Shown here: piece after piece, positions 27,670 to 38,457 of the stretch
Numbering within the stretch: the stretch's first letter is position 1
How the letters are laid out: each line of letters begins with the position of its first letter
From: Odontomyia ornata
Taxonomy: Eukaryota > Arthropoda > Insecta > Diptera > Stratiomyidae
NCBI GenBank assembly: GCA_963969285.1
Contig: OZ017738.1
Location: 419,852,957 to 419,916,956, forward strand
Reading direction: 5' to 3'
Length of the DNA: 64,000 nt
Translations under genes and position numbers: made by a program
The notes under the pieces: generated by a model
What the model saw: only the letters and a program-made list of their open reading frames with translations
Told to the model about the DNA's origin: nothing
Databases searched by the model: none

Positions 27670-28151
27670 TCTCTCCGAGTTAAGATAGATTATACGGTGC
27701 GATGTACAATTCGCGTCATGTCATAATCCTTATAGCGTTGTGGTAGTAGTTGAGCTCGATGCGGTTGAGGATCTTCAGCACATTCGTCACCCTGCGCCGC
27801 TGCTTGGTCCACTGGTTGTTCTTTGGCAGGCTCTTCAGGTTCTGAGCTCGGTTGGAACCCAATCACCTGTGTTGCGGCACAGGGATACCAAGACCATCAA
27901 ATAGAATGTTTTTTCCATCATCGAGGAAAGTAAACCGCTTTTAAATTTGGTTTGCATGGACGTTGACTTCGCGATCACCCGACAGACCCTCTGTAAGCGG
28001 TGTACGTTTTGCTAAAGATGTCTTCGCCGACATCGAATTCTCCCCATTTGACTCCGTGGTGCTGATTAAATTGCGGCTCTATATTCCTGTCACTCTTGCA
28101 AGAACGGTCATGCTCTGGTTTCAATAAATGCAACTTAATATAGTCTTCATA
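27670..28151 (-). pseudogene. gypsy A polyprotein C-terminus and 3' leader
   Basis: The minus strand reads GEFDVGEDIFSKTYTAYRG near 28040, a block comparable to the F-x-VGD-x-VF-x-K box after integrase in this group. An acidic tail follows (EPEEPAKEQPVDQAAAQGDE near 27840). It then runs into the left LTR inner end at 27669. Confidence 0.65.
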
Positions 28152-28957
28152 TTACGACCGGTCATGAACTGGAAGTGTGACTTCACTCCAAGGAACGCTG
28201 ATGGTGTGCAAAAATTTGCGCGAAATCTGATCGGCATTCCCTTCTTTCTCCAGCTTTCTTAATCCAGTTTTCAGCCAGTGGACAAATTTCTCAGCTTGAC
28301 TGTTTGATTGGGGATGAAAAGATGCCGTTCTGATGTGATCGATACCGTTTTTTCTGCAAACTCTCAAACTCCTCTGAAACCAGCTGCGAACTGTTGTCAG
28401 GAACCAGTGTATCGCAAAGTCCGAAAAGACTTCCTCCAATCGTTCGATTGCCTTTGACGTCGTTGTGGATTGCTTTTCGTATAGCTCTGGCCAATTGCTG
28501 AGCACATCAATAATAATTAAATACCAAAATCCATTTATGGGTCGCGCAAAATTGATATGGATACGAGACCATGGTCCGTCCGGTATGGGCCATGATTGAA
28601 CCGAGCATTTGGTCGACGATTTAGAATTTATTGCGCAGCTTCCACACCTTTTGACCAGCTTGTCGATATCGTCAATAGTTGACCAGTAAACTTTGTTTCG
28701 TGCCAACAGTTTCATCCGAACGACGCCTGGATGATCTTGATGTAGCAACAAGCTGGCACAACAATGCGATGTCTATAAAAGAGGCACCCTTGAATGCTAG
28801 TGAGTGATTCTCGTCGGGCAAAAATTTTCGCAGCGTCCACGTTATCGATCCGCATTGAAGTTCGTGGCCACCCATTTTCGATGTAATCTGCAACTTCTCT
28901 CATTGTTTGGAATCTACTGGTTTCTTGTTTGAGAGCTTCAAATCCTATGGGCAGCAT
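28152..28957 (-). pseudogene. gypsy A integrase
   Basis: The zinc domain appears as HQDHPGVVRMKLLARNKVYW with CGSCAINSK. The core begins WSRIHINFARPINGFW (first acidic residue replaced by Asn) and continues with IIIDVLSNWPE. The second catalytic block (VPDNSSQLVSEEFE) sits in the overlapping frame 28494-28291, so a frameshift lies within the core. The Glu block is FHPQSNSQAEKFVHWLKTGL. The enzyme is therefore doubly inactivated. Confidence 0.85.
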
Positions 28958-29475
28958 TCATGCTGTGTCGATCGCAAAGCAAGCTATAGAGCAATTCTCC
29001 ATCCAACCGATAACAACTTCGTTAGACTCCGCGAGATGAAGTCTGCATATGTAAAACATTCCGTATTAATGTACTTGATTTGGAAATTGTAAGCATCATT
29101 AGTGCATATCTTTGTAGATGGCTGGCTGTGCAGACAGGTATACCTTTCTTTGCACTGAAAATCGCCAACAACGGCTGATGATTGGTCTGAAGCTCGAACT
29201 TGCGACCGTAGATATAACGATGAAACTTGAATAATATAAATGTCAACGCCAAGGCCTCTCGATGAACTTATGGGTAGTTCTTCTCGGCGCTTCTGAACGT
29301 TCGCGCTTCATGCATTATCGGTCGCTTAGTCCTATCCGGCATCTCATGCATAAGAACGACACCCATACCGTAACTCGATGCGTCTGCAGCCACGATAATT
29401 TTCTTCTTTAGGTTACAGTGAGTTAATGCAAGATCCGAGGAACGTATATTCTTGAACTACTCAAACATCTCTTGG
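28958..29475 (-). pseudogene. gypsy A RNase H
   Basis: The RNase H start (a DASSYGMGVVLMHEM-like reading near 29390-29345) and the C-terminal part (29252-29022: LTFILFKFHRYIYGRKFELQ, then TNHQPLLAIFSAKKGIP) are visible in different frames. The latter contains the TNHQPL block in place of TDHkPL (Asp to Asn). Degraded. Confidence 0.75.
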
Positions 29476-30477
29476 TGTTATTGTTTCCACTCGAAATTGA
29501 CATCCTTATGCAGCCACTCACCCAGCGGTCCGCGAAACTCCCGTACCATGTAATGGTCCCAAGGAAAGCTTACAATTATTGAACGTCTTTCGTTGACGGC
29601 ATTATGCTCAGAACTTCGATCGTCTTTGGACTCGGTCTCAAACCTTTTTCTTGGATTACGTGCCCTAGAAATTCCAATTTCTTTTGACCAAATGAGCACT
29701 TCTCGATCTTGAGCTGAAACCCGTAGCGTTGAATACGTCTCAATACTTCAAATAGATTTTCACGATGGTCGGCCTCATTAGCCCCTCCCACGATAAAATC
29801 GTCAATGAAGGGGAATGCACCTTTTGATCCGCTCATCATTGTGGCGACTAGTTGCTGGAAGATGCCTGGAGCGATTTTAATGCTAGGTTGAAGGCGATTT
29901 ACTCGGGAGAGGCCACAGTGTGTTTTGGTCGTCATCATTTTCTTCGCTTCATCCACCTGCAGAAATGCATCCGAAAGATCAATTTTACTGAACACCAGAT
30001 ATTGGGACATTTTCGAGAAGATATCTTCAGGTGTTGGCAGTGGGTGCTGGTTCAGTTCAAGCGAGTCATTTAAATTCGTCGAATAATCGGTGCAAATTTT
30101 TACCCTGCCATCCTGCCTTTTAACGGCAACGATTGGTACTGCATACTCTTAATAATCGACAGGATTAATCACTCCCAAAAGTTGCAACCGCTTAAGTTCT
30201 TTGGCTATCGGCGCTGCGGCAGCAAATGGTACTGGCCGCTTATTTCGAAAAACTTGGCACCTTCCTTCAGCATGAGTGATGCCTTCATTTTCTTGCATCG
30301 CCCCAATGCATTGTTGAAAACAGACGAAAATTCCTCATTCACCTCCTCGTTTAGTGACGGTGCCTTCACTTGCCCAATTGTGCTGCAAAGTTTATCGATA
30401 GGCACGTTCCATAAGTCAAGCGAATTAAATGCCAAGACGTAACAGATGCCGCTGCACTTTCTACCGTGCAATTTTAA
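29476..30477 (-). pseudogene. gypsy A reverse transcriptase
   Basis: The pre-RT segment (30471-30205) ends in a block near KASLMLKEGAKFFE. RT continues in 30010-29576 with YLVFSKIDLSDAFLQVD (motif A, Asp present), a degraded motif B around PGIFQQLVATMM, then FIDDFIVGG (motif C, I-DD) and GFQLKIEKCSFGQKKLEFLG. Several frame breaks (about 30205-30010 and after 29576). Motifs are typical of Ty3/gypsy. Confidence 0.9.
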
Positions 30478-30888
30478 TCATGTGTTGAACTTACCCAGCA
30501 TCTTCACTGGATCTCCCAATGTGCTCACGGCTTGCTCCTCGAATACGGCTAATGTCGGTGATCTGAATAGGTTCCAATTTGCCTCAGAGTTAATCGTCCA
30601 ATCGGAACCCGAATCAAGTTCTAATTTTAGCTTTATGTTGTCAATCGCGGGCTTAACAAACTTGCGCGTCGAAGTAGCCATCGATTTAACTTTGAGGCAC
30701 TTGCGTTCGGTGAAATCTCGCCAGCGTCTGGGACGTCGTGCCGATGCTGACGTACAGTATCCTTTTTTGTGTCCGACTCTTCTGCAGTCGGGGTAATCAT
30801 TCTCTCGGAAATGACAGTCTCTGTGGAAATGGATACCGCCAAACTTGCGGCACGGAAATCGTGCTTTTACAGCGTCGGTGTACTGCAT
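30478..30888 (-). pseudogene. gypsy A zinc knuckles and protease
   Basis: The frame opens with a CRKFGGIHFHRDC knuckle and DCRRVGHKKGYC. It then crosses a basic linker into the protease with LKLELDSGSDWTINSEANW (active-site D-S-G). The protein would cut the polyprotein. The catalytic triplet is intact in this piece. The frame ends at 30478 before RT. Confidence 0.85.
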
Positions 30889-31850
30889 TCTTTTGCTGCT
30901 TCACCTGGTCGTAGCTTATTCGCGTTCTCCTTTAGTTCCCATGAGCTGTCAATATCTCACTCTTAGATATGCCTTCCGGGCACAAAACCATGAACTTTTT
31001 AGCTTTTAAGTCACTCAGCCGGTTTGCAAGGTTGACACAATCGTGATGTTCAAGCTTGGCATTACCATCTGATTTTACGCCGGCACATTCTACCGCCAAC
31101 TCCTGCTGCTCTAATTTTGCCAATAATTTCTTCAAGGCCAATGAGTCTTGTGTTGTATTCAACCCCTGCACGAACATAAGAACCTTGAAGTTGTCAGGAC
31201 GGCACTTTGCAATTTTGAATTTTTTACACCTTACATTGACTCGCGCAGCATATTCTGAAAAACTTTCATTTACATCTTTCTCTGTCTTCAGACATTTGTA
31301 TCTAAGCGAAATCGCAAATCCGCTTAAGCTTCTTGACATGGTCATCGGAGGGGATCGTTGCCTTCGTCTGTGGGAGAATAGTGTTTGCGAATCTCTGGTA
31401 ATTTTATGTTGATAATTTCTCTGTTAGTAGGTCAACTCTTGCTGAGTTTGTCATTTCGGCAGCTACCGTCACGAAAATGGACTCATAACGCGCGTACAAC
31501 TCAAACGTCAGATTGTCTTCCGCATTGTACGAACATTTTTCCACACGATCCGCCAGATTGTTGTGCAATGACGGTCCTGCGGGGCTGCCAATGGCTGAGG
31601 CTGAGTCACTGCTGGGGCCGCCGATGACTGATTCTGATTCAATTGTTGGATGATCAACAACGCGATTGTAGTATCCGTCTTGCTATGCTGCTCAGCCGTT
31701 TGTTGGGCAAATTTGTTTTGCCATTCAGCCATTTATTGGGCAAATTTGCTTTGCTTAGCATCCGACTTGCTTTACTGCTCAGCCAATGCTGTAATTAACG
31801 ACTTAACTGCATCCGCGTCTATATCGATTTCTTTCAGCAAGACGCGCACG
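30889..31850 (-). pseudogene. gypsy A Gag
   Basis: On the minus strand, a Gln-rich N-terminal piece (31732-31508: IALLIIQQLNQNQSSAAPAV) is followed, after a frame break, by the Gag core (31345-30932). The core contains DVNESFSEYAARVNVRCKKF and NFKVLMFVQGLNT, the region where gypsy Gags have an F/Y-x-R-x-NVRCKKFF-like capsid helix. The zinc knuckle lies in the next segment. The reading is degraded at both ends. Confidence 0.75.
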
Positions 31851-31916
31851 TAAAAGTTGCAATTCGCTTTCTAGGTTTGTCTTTAATTTATACGTGAATT
31901 CGGATCTCGTCAGCAC

Positions 31917-32097
31917 TGTTGTAGTCCTGTCTCTTCAGCAGATGATACAAGACTAGTTAAAATATGTATACATATAGAATAGTTTATTATCCTTTACTAT
32001 TGTAACATAAGTTCCGTGAGCTTAGACTTTACCCCGCCAGTCCTCGATGACAAGTGACAAGTCTTCTTCTGCCATGATCGGTGTTGCCATCCCAACA
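31917..32097 (-). repeat. LTR of gypsy A (5' LTR in element orientation)
   Basis: 181 bp, with TG...CA ends on the minus strand (TGTTGGGATGGC ... GACTACAACA). It pairs with the split left LTR over its whole length. Both contain the conserved TCCTCGATGACAAGTGA core. It would hold the promoter and poly-A signals for the element. Confidence 0.92.
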
Positions 32098-32102
32098 AAC
32101 AT
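32098..32102. repeat. Target-site duplication of gypsy A, right copy (AACAT)
   Basis: Matches the five bases preceding 23268. It shows that the two outer ends belong to one insertion although they are 8.8 kb apart. Confidence 0.85.
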
Positions 32103-32569
32103 AATCATAAAAAATCAGAAAATTAAAATAATGAAATGTTATTCACGAGTCAAGTTGAGACAGCAGCTAAATCATAACATTTTTCAGATATCATCTTGGC
32201 ATACTCCAAACAAAATACTTCAAAATTACATTTCACACATTTGTTTTTTGAATAGCGAAGATGCTTGTAGATGGAATCAAGAAGACGGGCACGTAACTAC
32301 TCGCACGTTGTAAGGTTTAGTAGTGATTGGAAAACAGCACGCTCCTTAATAGACTCAAACACAGACTGACTTCCACAGTTTGCCCAAAAACTTTAAATAT
32401 TGGTCCCTCGTAAGCTTTTAGCTCAATTCTTCTGAAAAGTGAATAGCTGAACAGGTGCGTTCTCGTTCCACGGAACACTTTACTAATAGCTAATATAGCA
32501 TAAATTATTCCTAATGAACCAAATATTTCCTTTTTCCGCATTCTTGACTAATAATATAAGAAATGATAC
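32103..32569. other. No recognisable gene
   Basis: AT-rich flank to the right of gypsy A; with 20761-23262 it would form the pre-insertion locus. Nothing coding is seen. Confidence 0.5.
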
Positions 32570-32599
32570 CAAATCTAGGTAAAATTCCTGAGGAGGTTC

Positions 32600-33420
32600 A
32601 GACTAAGGCTGCAGCTACCGAAATAGAGCAGCCACATACGGAAATGAGTACTTTTAAGTTCCCGGACTTGATTAAATGAGGTGTCAAGTTTTCAAGCGGT
32701 TAATCGGGGTCGGTGAACGCTTTCTTCGTGCGAATGCAGGAGATTCGGCTGACCAAGGGCGTTACAGAACCATAGTTGCTTTGGATGGCAGCGGAGTTGA
32801 TTGAGGGTAAGGCTTTGGTTTGGTATCGCTCTGTCGAAGCTAGAGTTGAAGCCTGGAAGGAACCGTGCCAGCCAAGTTCTTTCCACCTAATCACAGCGAA
32901 CGGCTCTGGGAGGAGATCCGATGGCACACTCATGGCCAGAAAGAGTCTATCGGGATGAACGTCGCCGTAACAAATGGGTTCTTCTGAAGGTTAGGGGAAC
33001 CGTGCAGTTAGGTGGAGAGTGTGCGGATACTAGGGCAGAAAATTCGCCGTTTCATCAAACCCGACTGGCCCTGAGGAAGTTCTCGTCCCTACCTAAGCTG
33101 ATATCAGTCGGATGAAACTTGGAGCTGACTCGGGTCGTCATGGAGTCGTTAGTCTTTCCTCTTCAGTTTGAAATCATCGCGTTTATTGGAACTGTACCTA
33201 GCCTATTTCGGGTAGTGCCTTTGGCTGCAGTGGCTCCCAAAGCTCCCCCTACTGGACTTGTGAAGTCAGACACATTTTGCTCGGAAATGTCGAAGGCCAT
33301 TTAAGTGCTTCGGTTGTGGATGAGAGGGAGTGTCGCGAGTGAAGTGCCCAAAATGTTTTCCACAACTCACTCGGAGGTCTTGTAGAACAGGTGGGATTGC
33401 GCCACTTTACAGATCGGGAA
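32600..33420 (+). pseudogene. gypsy B Gag with zinc knuckle remnant
   Basis: Readings in alternating frames include VNAFFVRMQEIRLTKGVTEP, MAAELIEGKALVWYRSVEAR and RLWEEIRWHTHGQKESIGM, matching the capsid-like region of gypsy Gag (relatives show ALVWFRS...LWEEIR-like blocks). A degraded knuckle follows (KCFGCG then VSRVKCPKC) near 33300-33350. Confidence 0.75.
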
Positions 33421-33589
33421 ACGGGGGCGGTACCCAATAACCGATGAACTGGGCAACTCATCAATAGCAGCCGCATCATCACTGGGAATTGTTACTGGCC
33501 AATCGGGTGGGCGATAATCGACCTCATCTCCCCATCCGTATTCTAAACCAGTCGACTCAGAAGTGTCTACTTCAATCGCAGGACGCTGC

Positions 33590-34085
33590 AGGCAATTGCA
33601 GTAGAGCTGGACAAGGCGAAGAAGCGTTTCGTACGGCTGGCAGATGACGGACGTTGCACGATGCAGGGGAAGGTGTGGCTTACCATTCAGCTAAGGGATC
33701 GGCCTCGGTGGTTGAAGGTATTGGTGGTGCCGACCCTGGTGCGCGGTTTAATCCACGGAGTAGATTTTCTACGCGGTTTTAGAGTAAGATTGGATCTGGG
33801 GCGGGGGCAGTGGAGTTTCGTCTGCGAGGTGGCAGCAGCTACCCCCGCCCATCCATTGCAGTGGGATTTCATCTGCGAGGTGTTGGCAGCGTCCCCCGCC
33901 CATTTACATGATCGTTCGGTGTTAGCTCCAGGGGAAGAGCAACAGCTGGAGCGATTGAACAATAAGGAGTTCGAGTAGATGCGAGACGAACTGGGGTGTG
34001 CCTCGATAGTGGAACACATCATCTGGACGGATTCAGACCCCATCAAACAGAGGAACTATCCAGTTTCATCCGCGCTATAGAGACA
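33590..34085 (+). pseudogene. gypsy B protease region and pre-RT linker
   Basis: An open stretch (33661-33978) with TIQLRDRPRWLKVLVVPTLV and LIHGVDFLRGFRVRLDL corresponds to the C-terminal half of a gypsy protease. It is followed by WTDSDPIKQRNYPVSSAL, the conserved entry to RT. The catalytic Asp region upstream is not intact. RT blocks expected next are absent. Confidence 0.75.
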
Positions 34086-34860
34086 CATCGACACCGCAAC
34101 AGGGATCTGCTAGTAAGTGGACTTTATATCCAGGATTGAGAGATAGCAGGTGTTCCACCGACTTCGGGAGGCCGGGCTGAGGGTCTCAAGGGGATCTCCC
34201 GATCCCAACTGCGATATTTGGGATATATAGTGGACGAGTACGAATTGAGTGTTGACCCGGAGAAGGTGTCGAGTATGGTCAATATACCCAGAATGCAGAC
34301 GTCGATACAGGTGCGCTAGTTCTTAGCCATGGTCTCCTGGTACAGAAAACTCATACCAGATCATACTTCGCTGGTGGCACCCTTACGGAACTGCTGCGGA
34401 AAACCCGTTATTTCGATTGGACTGTGGCGTGCGACATAGCGTTCGAGTGATGCAAGCTAAAGCCGTCGTCGGCCCTTATTTTGACTCAACCTTCCCTTCA
34501 ACGTGCAGACCGATGCCTCGGACGTAGCCTTGAGTTAGGCGATTCCGGAAGGGGAAAAAGTCGTGCGTTACCTAAGTTGGATACACTTCAAGGCAAAACG
34601 GAAACAGTCAATTACGGAGAAGGAATGCTTGGCGGTCCTGTGGGCGGTAGAAAAGTTACGACTTTATCGAGAAGAATCTCATTTCAGCTTCATAACCGAC
34701 CACTATTCTCTGATATGGTTAAACAACCTCAAAGATCCTACTCGCAGACTGGCTTAAGGGGTGGTAGCTTCAACAATACAATTACAATATTGTTATTCGC
34801 AAGGGCAAAGAGCATTTGGTGCCTGATGCGCAATGTGATCCAGCTGGAGGAAGATGAAGA
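34086..34860 (+). pseudogene. gypsy B RT tail and RNase H
   Basis: From about 34150 the reading FHRLREAGLRV and LRYLGYIVDEYGLSVDPEKV gives the end of RT. A connection domain follows (LVLSHGLLVQKT / YRKLIPDHTSLVAP). RNase H shows TDASDVAL near 34508, SITEKECLAVLWAVEKLRLY (34608-34667) and FITDHYSLIWLNN. The catalytic acids D, E and D can be matched, but frames change at least four times. Confidence 0.82.
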
Positions 34861-35640
34861 AAAGGGTTGATCAGGAGCCTGATAAGTTTCCGAATGGTGA
34901 GTTAATGAAAGACAATTGCGGAAAAACCTTCAGGCCATTAGGTTGCCAATCGTGGAAACGAATGATACCCAACCTAGAACGGGAGACAATTATGCAGGAA
35001 TCGACAGAATGCTTGATCTGGAAACGCAACGTTATTTTTGGCCGAAGATGAAGGCGATATTCTGTGTTATGTAGGAAGATGCAAGATCTGCCAGGCCACT
35101 AAGGTCAGCGGGAATTTTTGTAGATCTGATCAGACCCCTGCTTTGATCATCGCAAAGGAACTGAACATCCTGGCTGTCGTGGATTATGTATGCAAAATGC
35201 CGTTAATTTGTCCACTCCGGCACCATAATCTAATACAGGGCCTATTCCCGTCCCCAAGCCAACCCGGCGGGACGAGTTAATCAGAACATCAAAAGGATGT
35301 TGAGAGCCTGTGTTCAGGAAAATTAACGAAGTTGAAGGATGGCGTTGGCAATAATCGGTTGCGCTCTGATCATCTATTCCCATACGATGAGAGTTACACC
35401 TTATTTTGCCAATTTCGGGCGTGAAATGTTTACTTCATGGAAGGATCGGAGCTCCATCGAGGCCGCAGGTGCCTGTAGTGAGCCGATCGTCCAAGGGGAA
35501 CTGATGTCCAAAATACGTGAGGAAATCTAGGAGCGGATGATGAAGGCACCGAAGGAATTCCGTTCCAATATGTTGCCCATCATACGCAACCTTAATAATT
35601 GAAATCAAGACATGCATCGATCAATTATGTCGATGAAACA
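34861..35640 (+). pseudogene. gypsy B integrase fragments
   Basis: Remnants of the zinc domain (FGRR, then YVGRCKICQATKVSG near 35070-35115) and of the core (a VVDYVC-like block near 35180) are visible. The C-terminal part (YTPYFANFGRE-like readings near 35395) and an arginine-rich tail follow. Heavily mutated. Confidence 0.7.
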
Positions 35641-38095
35641 GTGCGAAAGTGGAACATTTTTATTTCTAGCTGCAAATTTCCTTCATCGTAGTCCGATTTT
35701 CATGTCCTTCCAATCGGACCTAAAAGGAACCAAACCAAATAGTTTATCGAAAACAGGATTTGTCCACCTATCGCCGTTCAAAAGTTATGTATGGACATAC
35801 ATCAAAAAATGCGTGGGCATACTAGGAAAAAAAATGCATAGAAAAGAAAAGCTGACAAAATCACACCTATGAAGAAATCAGCTAAAAGATTAGATAATAT
35901 AGACGTTTTTGGGTACAAAAATCGATTCAAAAGCAGCCTAAATATGTCCTTTCTTATTAGTATCGAATTTACGATAGCAATCCAGGGTATTTTGTGCAGC
36001 CCTCTTGTATCCAACACTGCAAAGAAATTATGCTGTTTGGTCTTATTGGTTTGGTTTCCCTAATTTTTACCCTAAGATACTTGCGATGTCACAAATTGAC
36101 ACAAAGTGAACGGCAATCATTCCTCACGAATAATATCCATCTCACAAAACTAGAACAACTCGCTCATAAAATTCAGTCACACATTTCTCAAACTGCACAT
36201 TAAACTTCCTTCGTTTCCATCATTGCCTCCCATATGATCCACAATTGCATTAAAATAATCAGTTACATTTCCATATCTGAAAATTTTTCTTCAGCCTTCA
36301 TTTCAAAGGAACGTAACGTGTCTTCGTCTTCCAAACGAATAATTCTTTCACTATTTCACCCCACTTGCATACTAAACAGCCTCGATATGCGTTTCTTCGC
36401 CATTTAAGTTTACTCGTATGATACATACGCACTAGTATACGTACTCGCACGTATGGAAATGCCTACTTCCTGACCTAGCCAAGCGTTCGTTTTGAATAAT
36501 TTCATATAATCATCATTCACTGGATCGGATGGTTATACTGGTTGTTGGTTGCTAACTTTCTGATGGCTGTTTTGCCAGCAACTTTGCTGTTGCTGCTGCT
36601 CTTGCAATGTTGCTAGTGGTTTAGAGCGGACTTGCTTGCTTCTGGTGCTGGCTTCCACTACCGCTCCGTATACAACTCTAATTAGAGACCACTTCCTGAA
36701 AGTGAACTCATGTGGAGTGCAGGTATGCTATAACCAACAGTCTACTCAATGTTATGGCAAAAAATCGTGCAGACATGGTGAATGATGATGAATTTTTTGC
36801 TTGGTATCCCCAAACTTTAAAATTCACTACCACCAGCTTTTGGTAGCGGTCTGGTAGTGGTATGGGAAATTAAGGCAGTTATTTATCACACTGGCGGTGT
36901 AACAATAGAACTATTAATAGCTGAAATTTAGCCACTAAGCTTCGAAATATTCAATTCGTTCATCATTTGCACAAGCAAGGTCTCATCCTTGAAAGCCAAT
37001 TAAAATTTCTCTGCAGCTAGTAGAACGGTGGACCTTTTAAACTCGTACTGCATAGTTTACCCTCGTTGCACTTCCATCACATCCGTGCTTACCAGGTTGG
37101 CCTTCTCTTCTCCATATCGCCTGACAGGAATTGAACGGAACCGTCAACCGCCACATTCGCGTTACGCTTTAGTGCTTATGGTAACATGGTAACAGTACCG
37201 GATCCGCACGAGCCCCAATAGCTTCATGTTTGCCTGCTATAACTATCATGAGGCTCAGTCAGTCATCCAAGCAGACCCACCTATTCCGCTCAACTTGAAA
37301 GCCTCCTCGCGCAGTTCTTTCGTGTCTGCAACAACTGGTACGTTCGTGGCTTCGTCCCAATACGAAATGAATTTACTTCTTTTCTATGTAACTGGCGAAA
37401 TGTGAATATTATTTAGCTGGAACGTAAGAGCTTGCCATCTATCTATCAGTCTGGTTGAATGTCGGTAGGCGCAGACAAGTGTTACCGTTGGGAATTGCGA
37501 TTTTAATGGAATGAAGGTGAAAAACGCGAAAAATTACAGAGGGAAAAGAATGATTCATGAGTTTGCAAAGGAAGTTCTTGCATGCAATAGTGTATTTGAA
37601 TTGGTGATCAGTGGAAATCCATTCAGGGAAGAATTAGGAATTCTGAAACAGAAGAATCGGAAAGACAGTTGCCTGCAAAGAGGATTACTATGCATTTGTG
37701 AACGTAAATAATTTTTTTGGAAAGATTATAGTAAGAATTTGAACATCGTTTGTTACTTTATCATGAAATCGGTAATATAATCTATCTCAAAAGATAACGA
37801 ACTAAGCTAAAGAATTGCGATGGAAAAGTATCTTACATCCACAAGTGTAGTGGTTTGGTTACATATGCTTTTGATCATCAATGGATGTTATATTAAAAAA
37901 GAATTTTGGACTCTGAAAAACTTACAGGAAATGAAGGACTTCTTATTGAGGCAATCCTTTGTTAAGATCTTTGAAAATTTAAACTGCCCTAATCACAGAA
38001 TGAACTTAACCAGGAGGAAAGCTTCGAATAAATTTGCGCAAATTCCTTGGAGTCTTAGAGATCGGTCAGATTTAGAAGTCCCATACAAAAACTTG
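35641..38095. other. No recognisable gene
   Basis: About 2.4 kb. It contains a CTG/TTG-rich patch at 36570-36640 (short runs of TTGCTG) and several short open frames: 37511-37711 (basic, MKVKNAKNYRGKRMIHEFAK) and 37820-38101 (hydrophobic N-terminus). None has a domain I know. Possibly the oldest unique sequence of the window. Confidence 0.45.
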
Positions 38096-38216
38096 TGTTA
38101 GAATGGCATAAGTGAAGATAAATAAAACGCTGACTAACTTCTTTATTATATTCTTTATTCACACCGACTCTAGTCACGGTCAGACATCGACTGTCTCCAT
38201 CTCGGCTATCGTCACG
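38096..38216 (-). repeat. Probable 3' LTR of gypsy C
   Basis: On the minus strand the stretch runs from TGACGTGACGATAGCC to CCATTCTAACA (TG...CA) and contains AATAAAG. No partner LTR is in the window, so the boundaries are inference. Confidence 0.35.
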
Positions 38217-38226
38217 TCATTAACTC

Positions 38227-38457
38227 TTATCCTGCATTGCCAGATCCCTCAATAACTTGACAGCTCGGCCCTTCCTGATTTGGAATCGTCTTGATTTCAT
38301 CATTGTCATCCTCGTCGTCGTCATACGAATCCAACTCAGGACTGAAACTACACCAGAGTTTCCCTTTATCGGTAATAAAAACAGAGCTAAATTTTCGTCT
38401 ATTTCGTCCGATATCCTGCAAATCCTCGACTACGTAGCGGTCGTGTCTCAAGACCAC
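38227..38457 (-). pseudogene. gypsy C post-integrase domain
   Basis: LRHDRYVVEDLQDIGRNRRK then KGKLWCSFSPELDSYDDDED. These are the RYVV-x-D and acidic-tail features ending the polyprotein in this gypsy group. It overlaps the preceding piece by a frameshift. Confidence 0.8.

Larger units (their letters stand above)
23268..32097 (-). mobile_element. Complete gypsy-type LTR retrotransposon (A) with nested LINE
   Basis: Both LTRs are present. The right LTR is intact (31917-32097, 181 bp). The left is split by a LINE into 23268-23317 and 27530-27669. The outer ends are TGTTGTAGTC... at 23268 and ...CATCCCAACA at 32097. The flanking 5 bp are AACAT at 23263-23267 and AACAT at 32098-32102, a target-site duplication. 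The coding order on the minus strand is gag, zinc knuckles, protease, RT, RNase H, integrase, C-terminal domain, as in Ty3/gypsy. Without the LINE the element is about 4.6 kb. The LTRs differ by about 20 substitutions plus a few indels, so it is old, and all domains are broken. Confidence 0.93.
32570..35640 (+). mobile_element. gypsy-type LTR retrotransposon (B), decayed, most of RT deleted
   Basis: The plus strand carries Gag (about 32600-33420), protease (about 33590-33800), RT thumb/connection (about 34090-34440), RNase H (about 34490-34760) and integrase fragments (about 35030-35600). Stops and frameshifts occur about every 100-200 bp, far more than in the other gypsy copies. The main RT palm (motifs A-C) is missing between about 34085 and 34110, indicating an internal deletion. 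LTRs were not found. Confidence 0.82.

Noticed and set aside
36560..36640. CAG/CTG-like repeat suggesting a host polyglutamine exon
   Set aside because: Only a few interrupted units, with no splice-site-bounded open frame around it.
37820..38101. Possible small secreted protein (hydrophobic N-terminus after Met)
   Set aside because: No homologous blocks, no conserved cysteine pattern, and it lies against a probable LTR edge; chance frame is likely.
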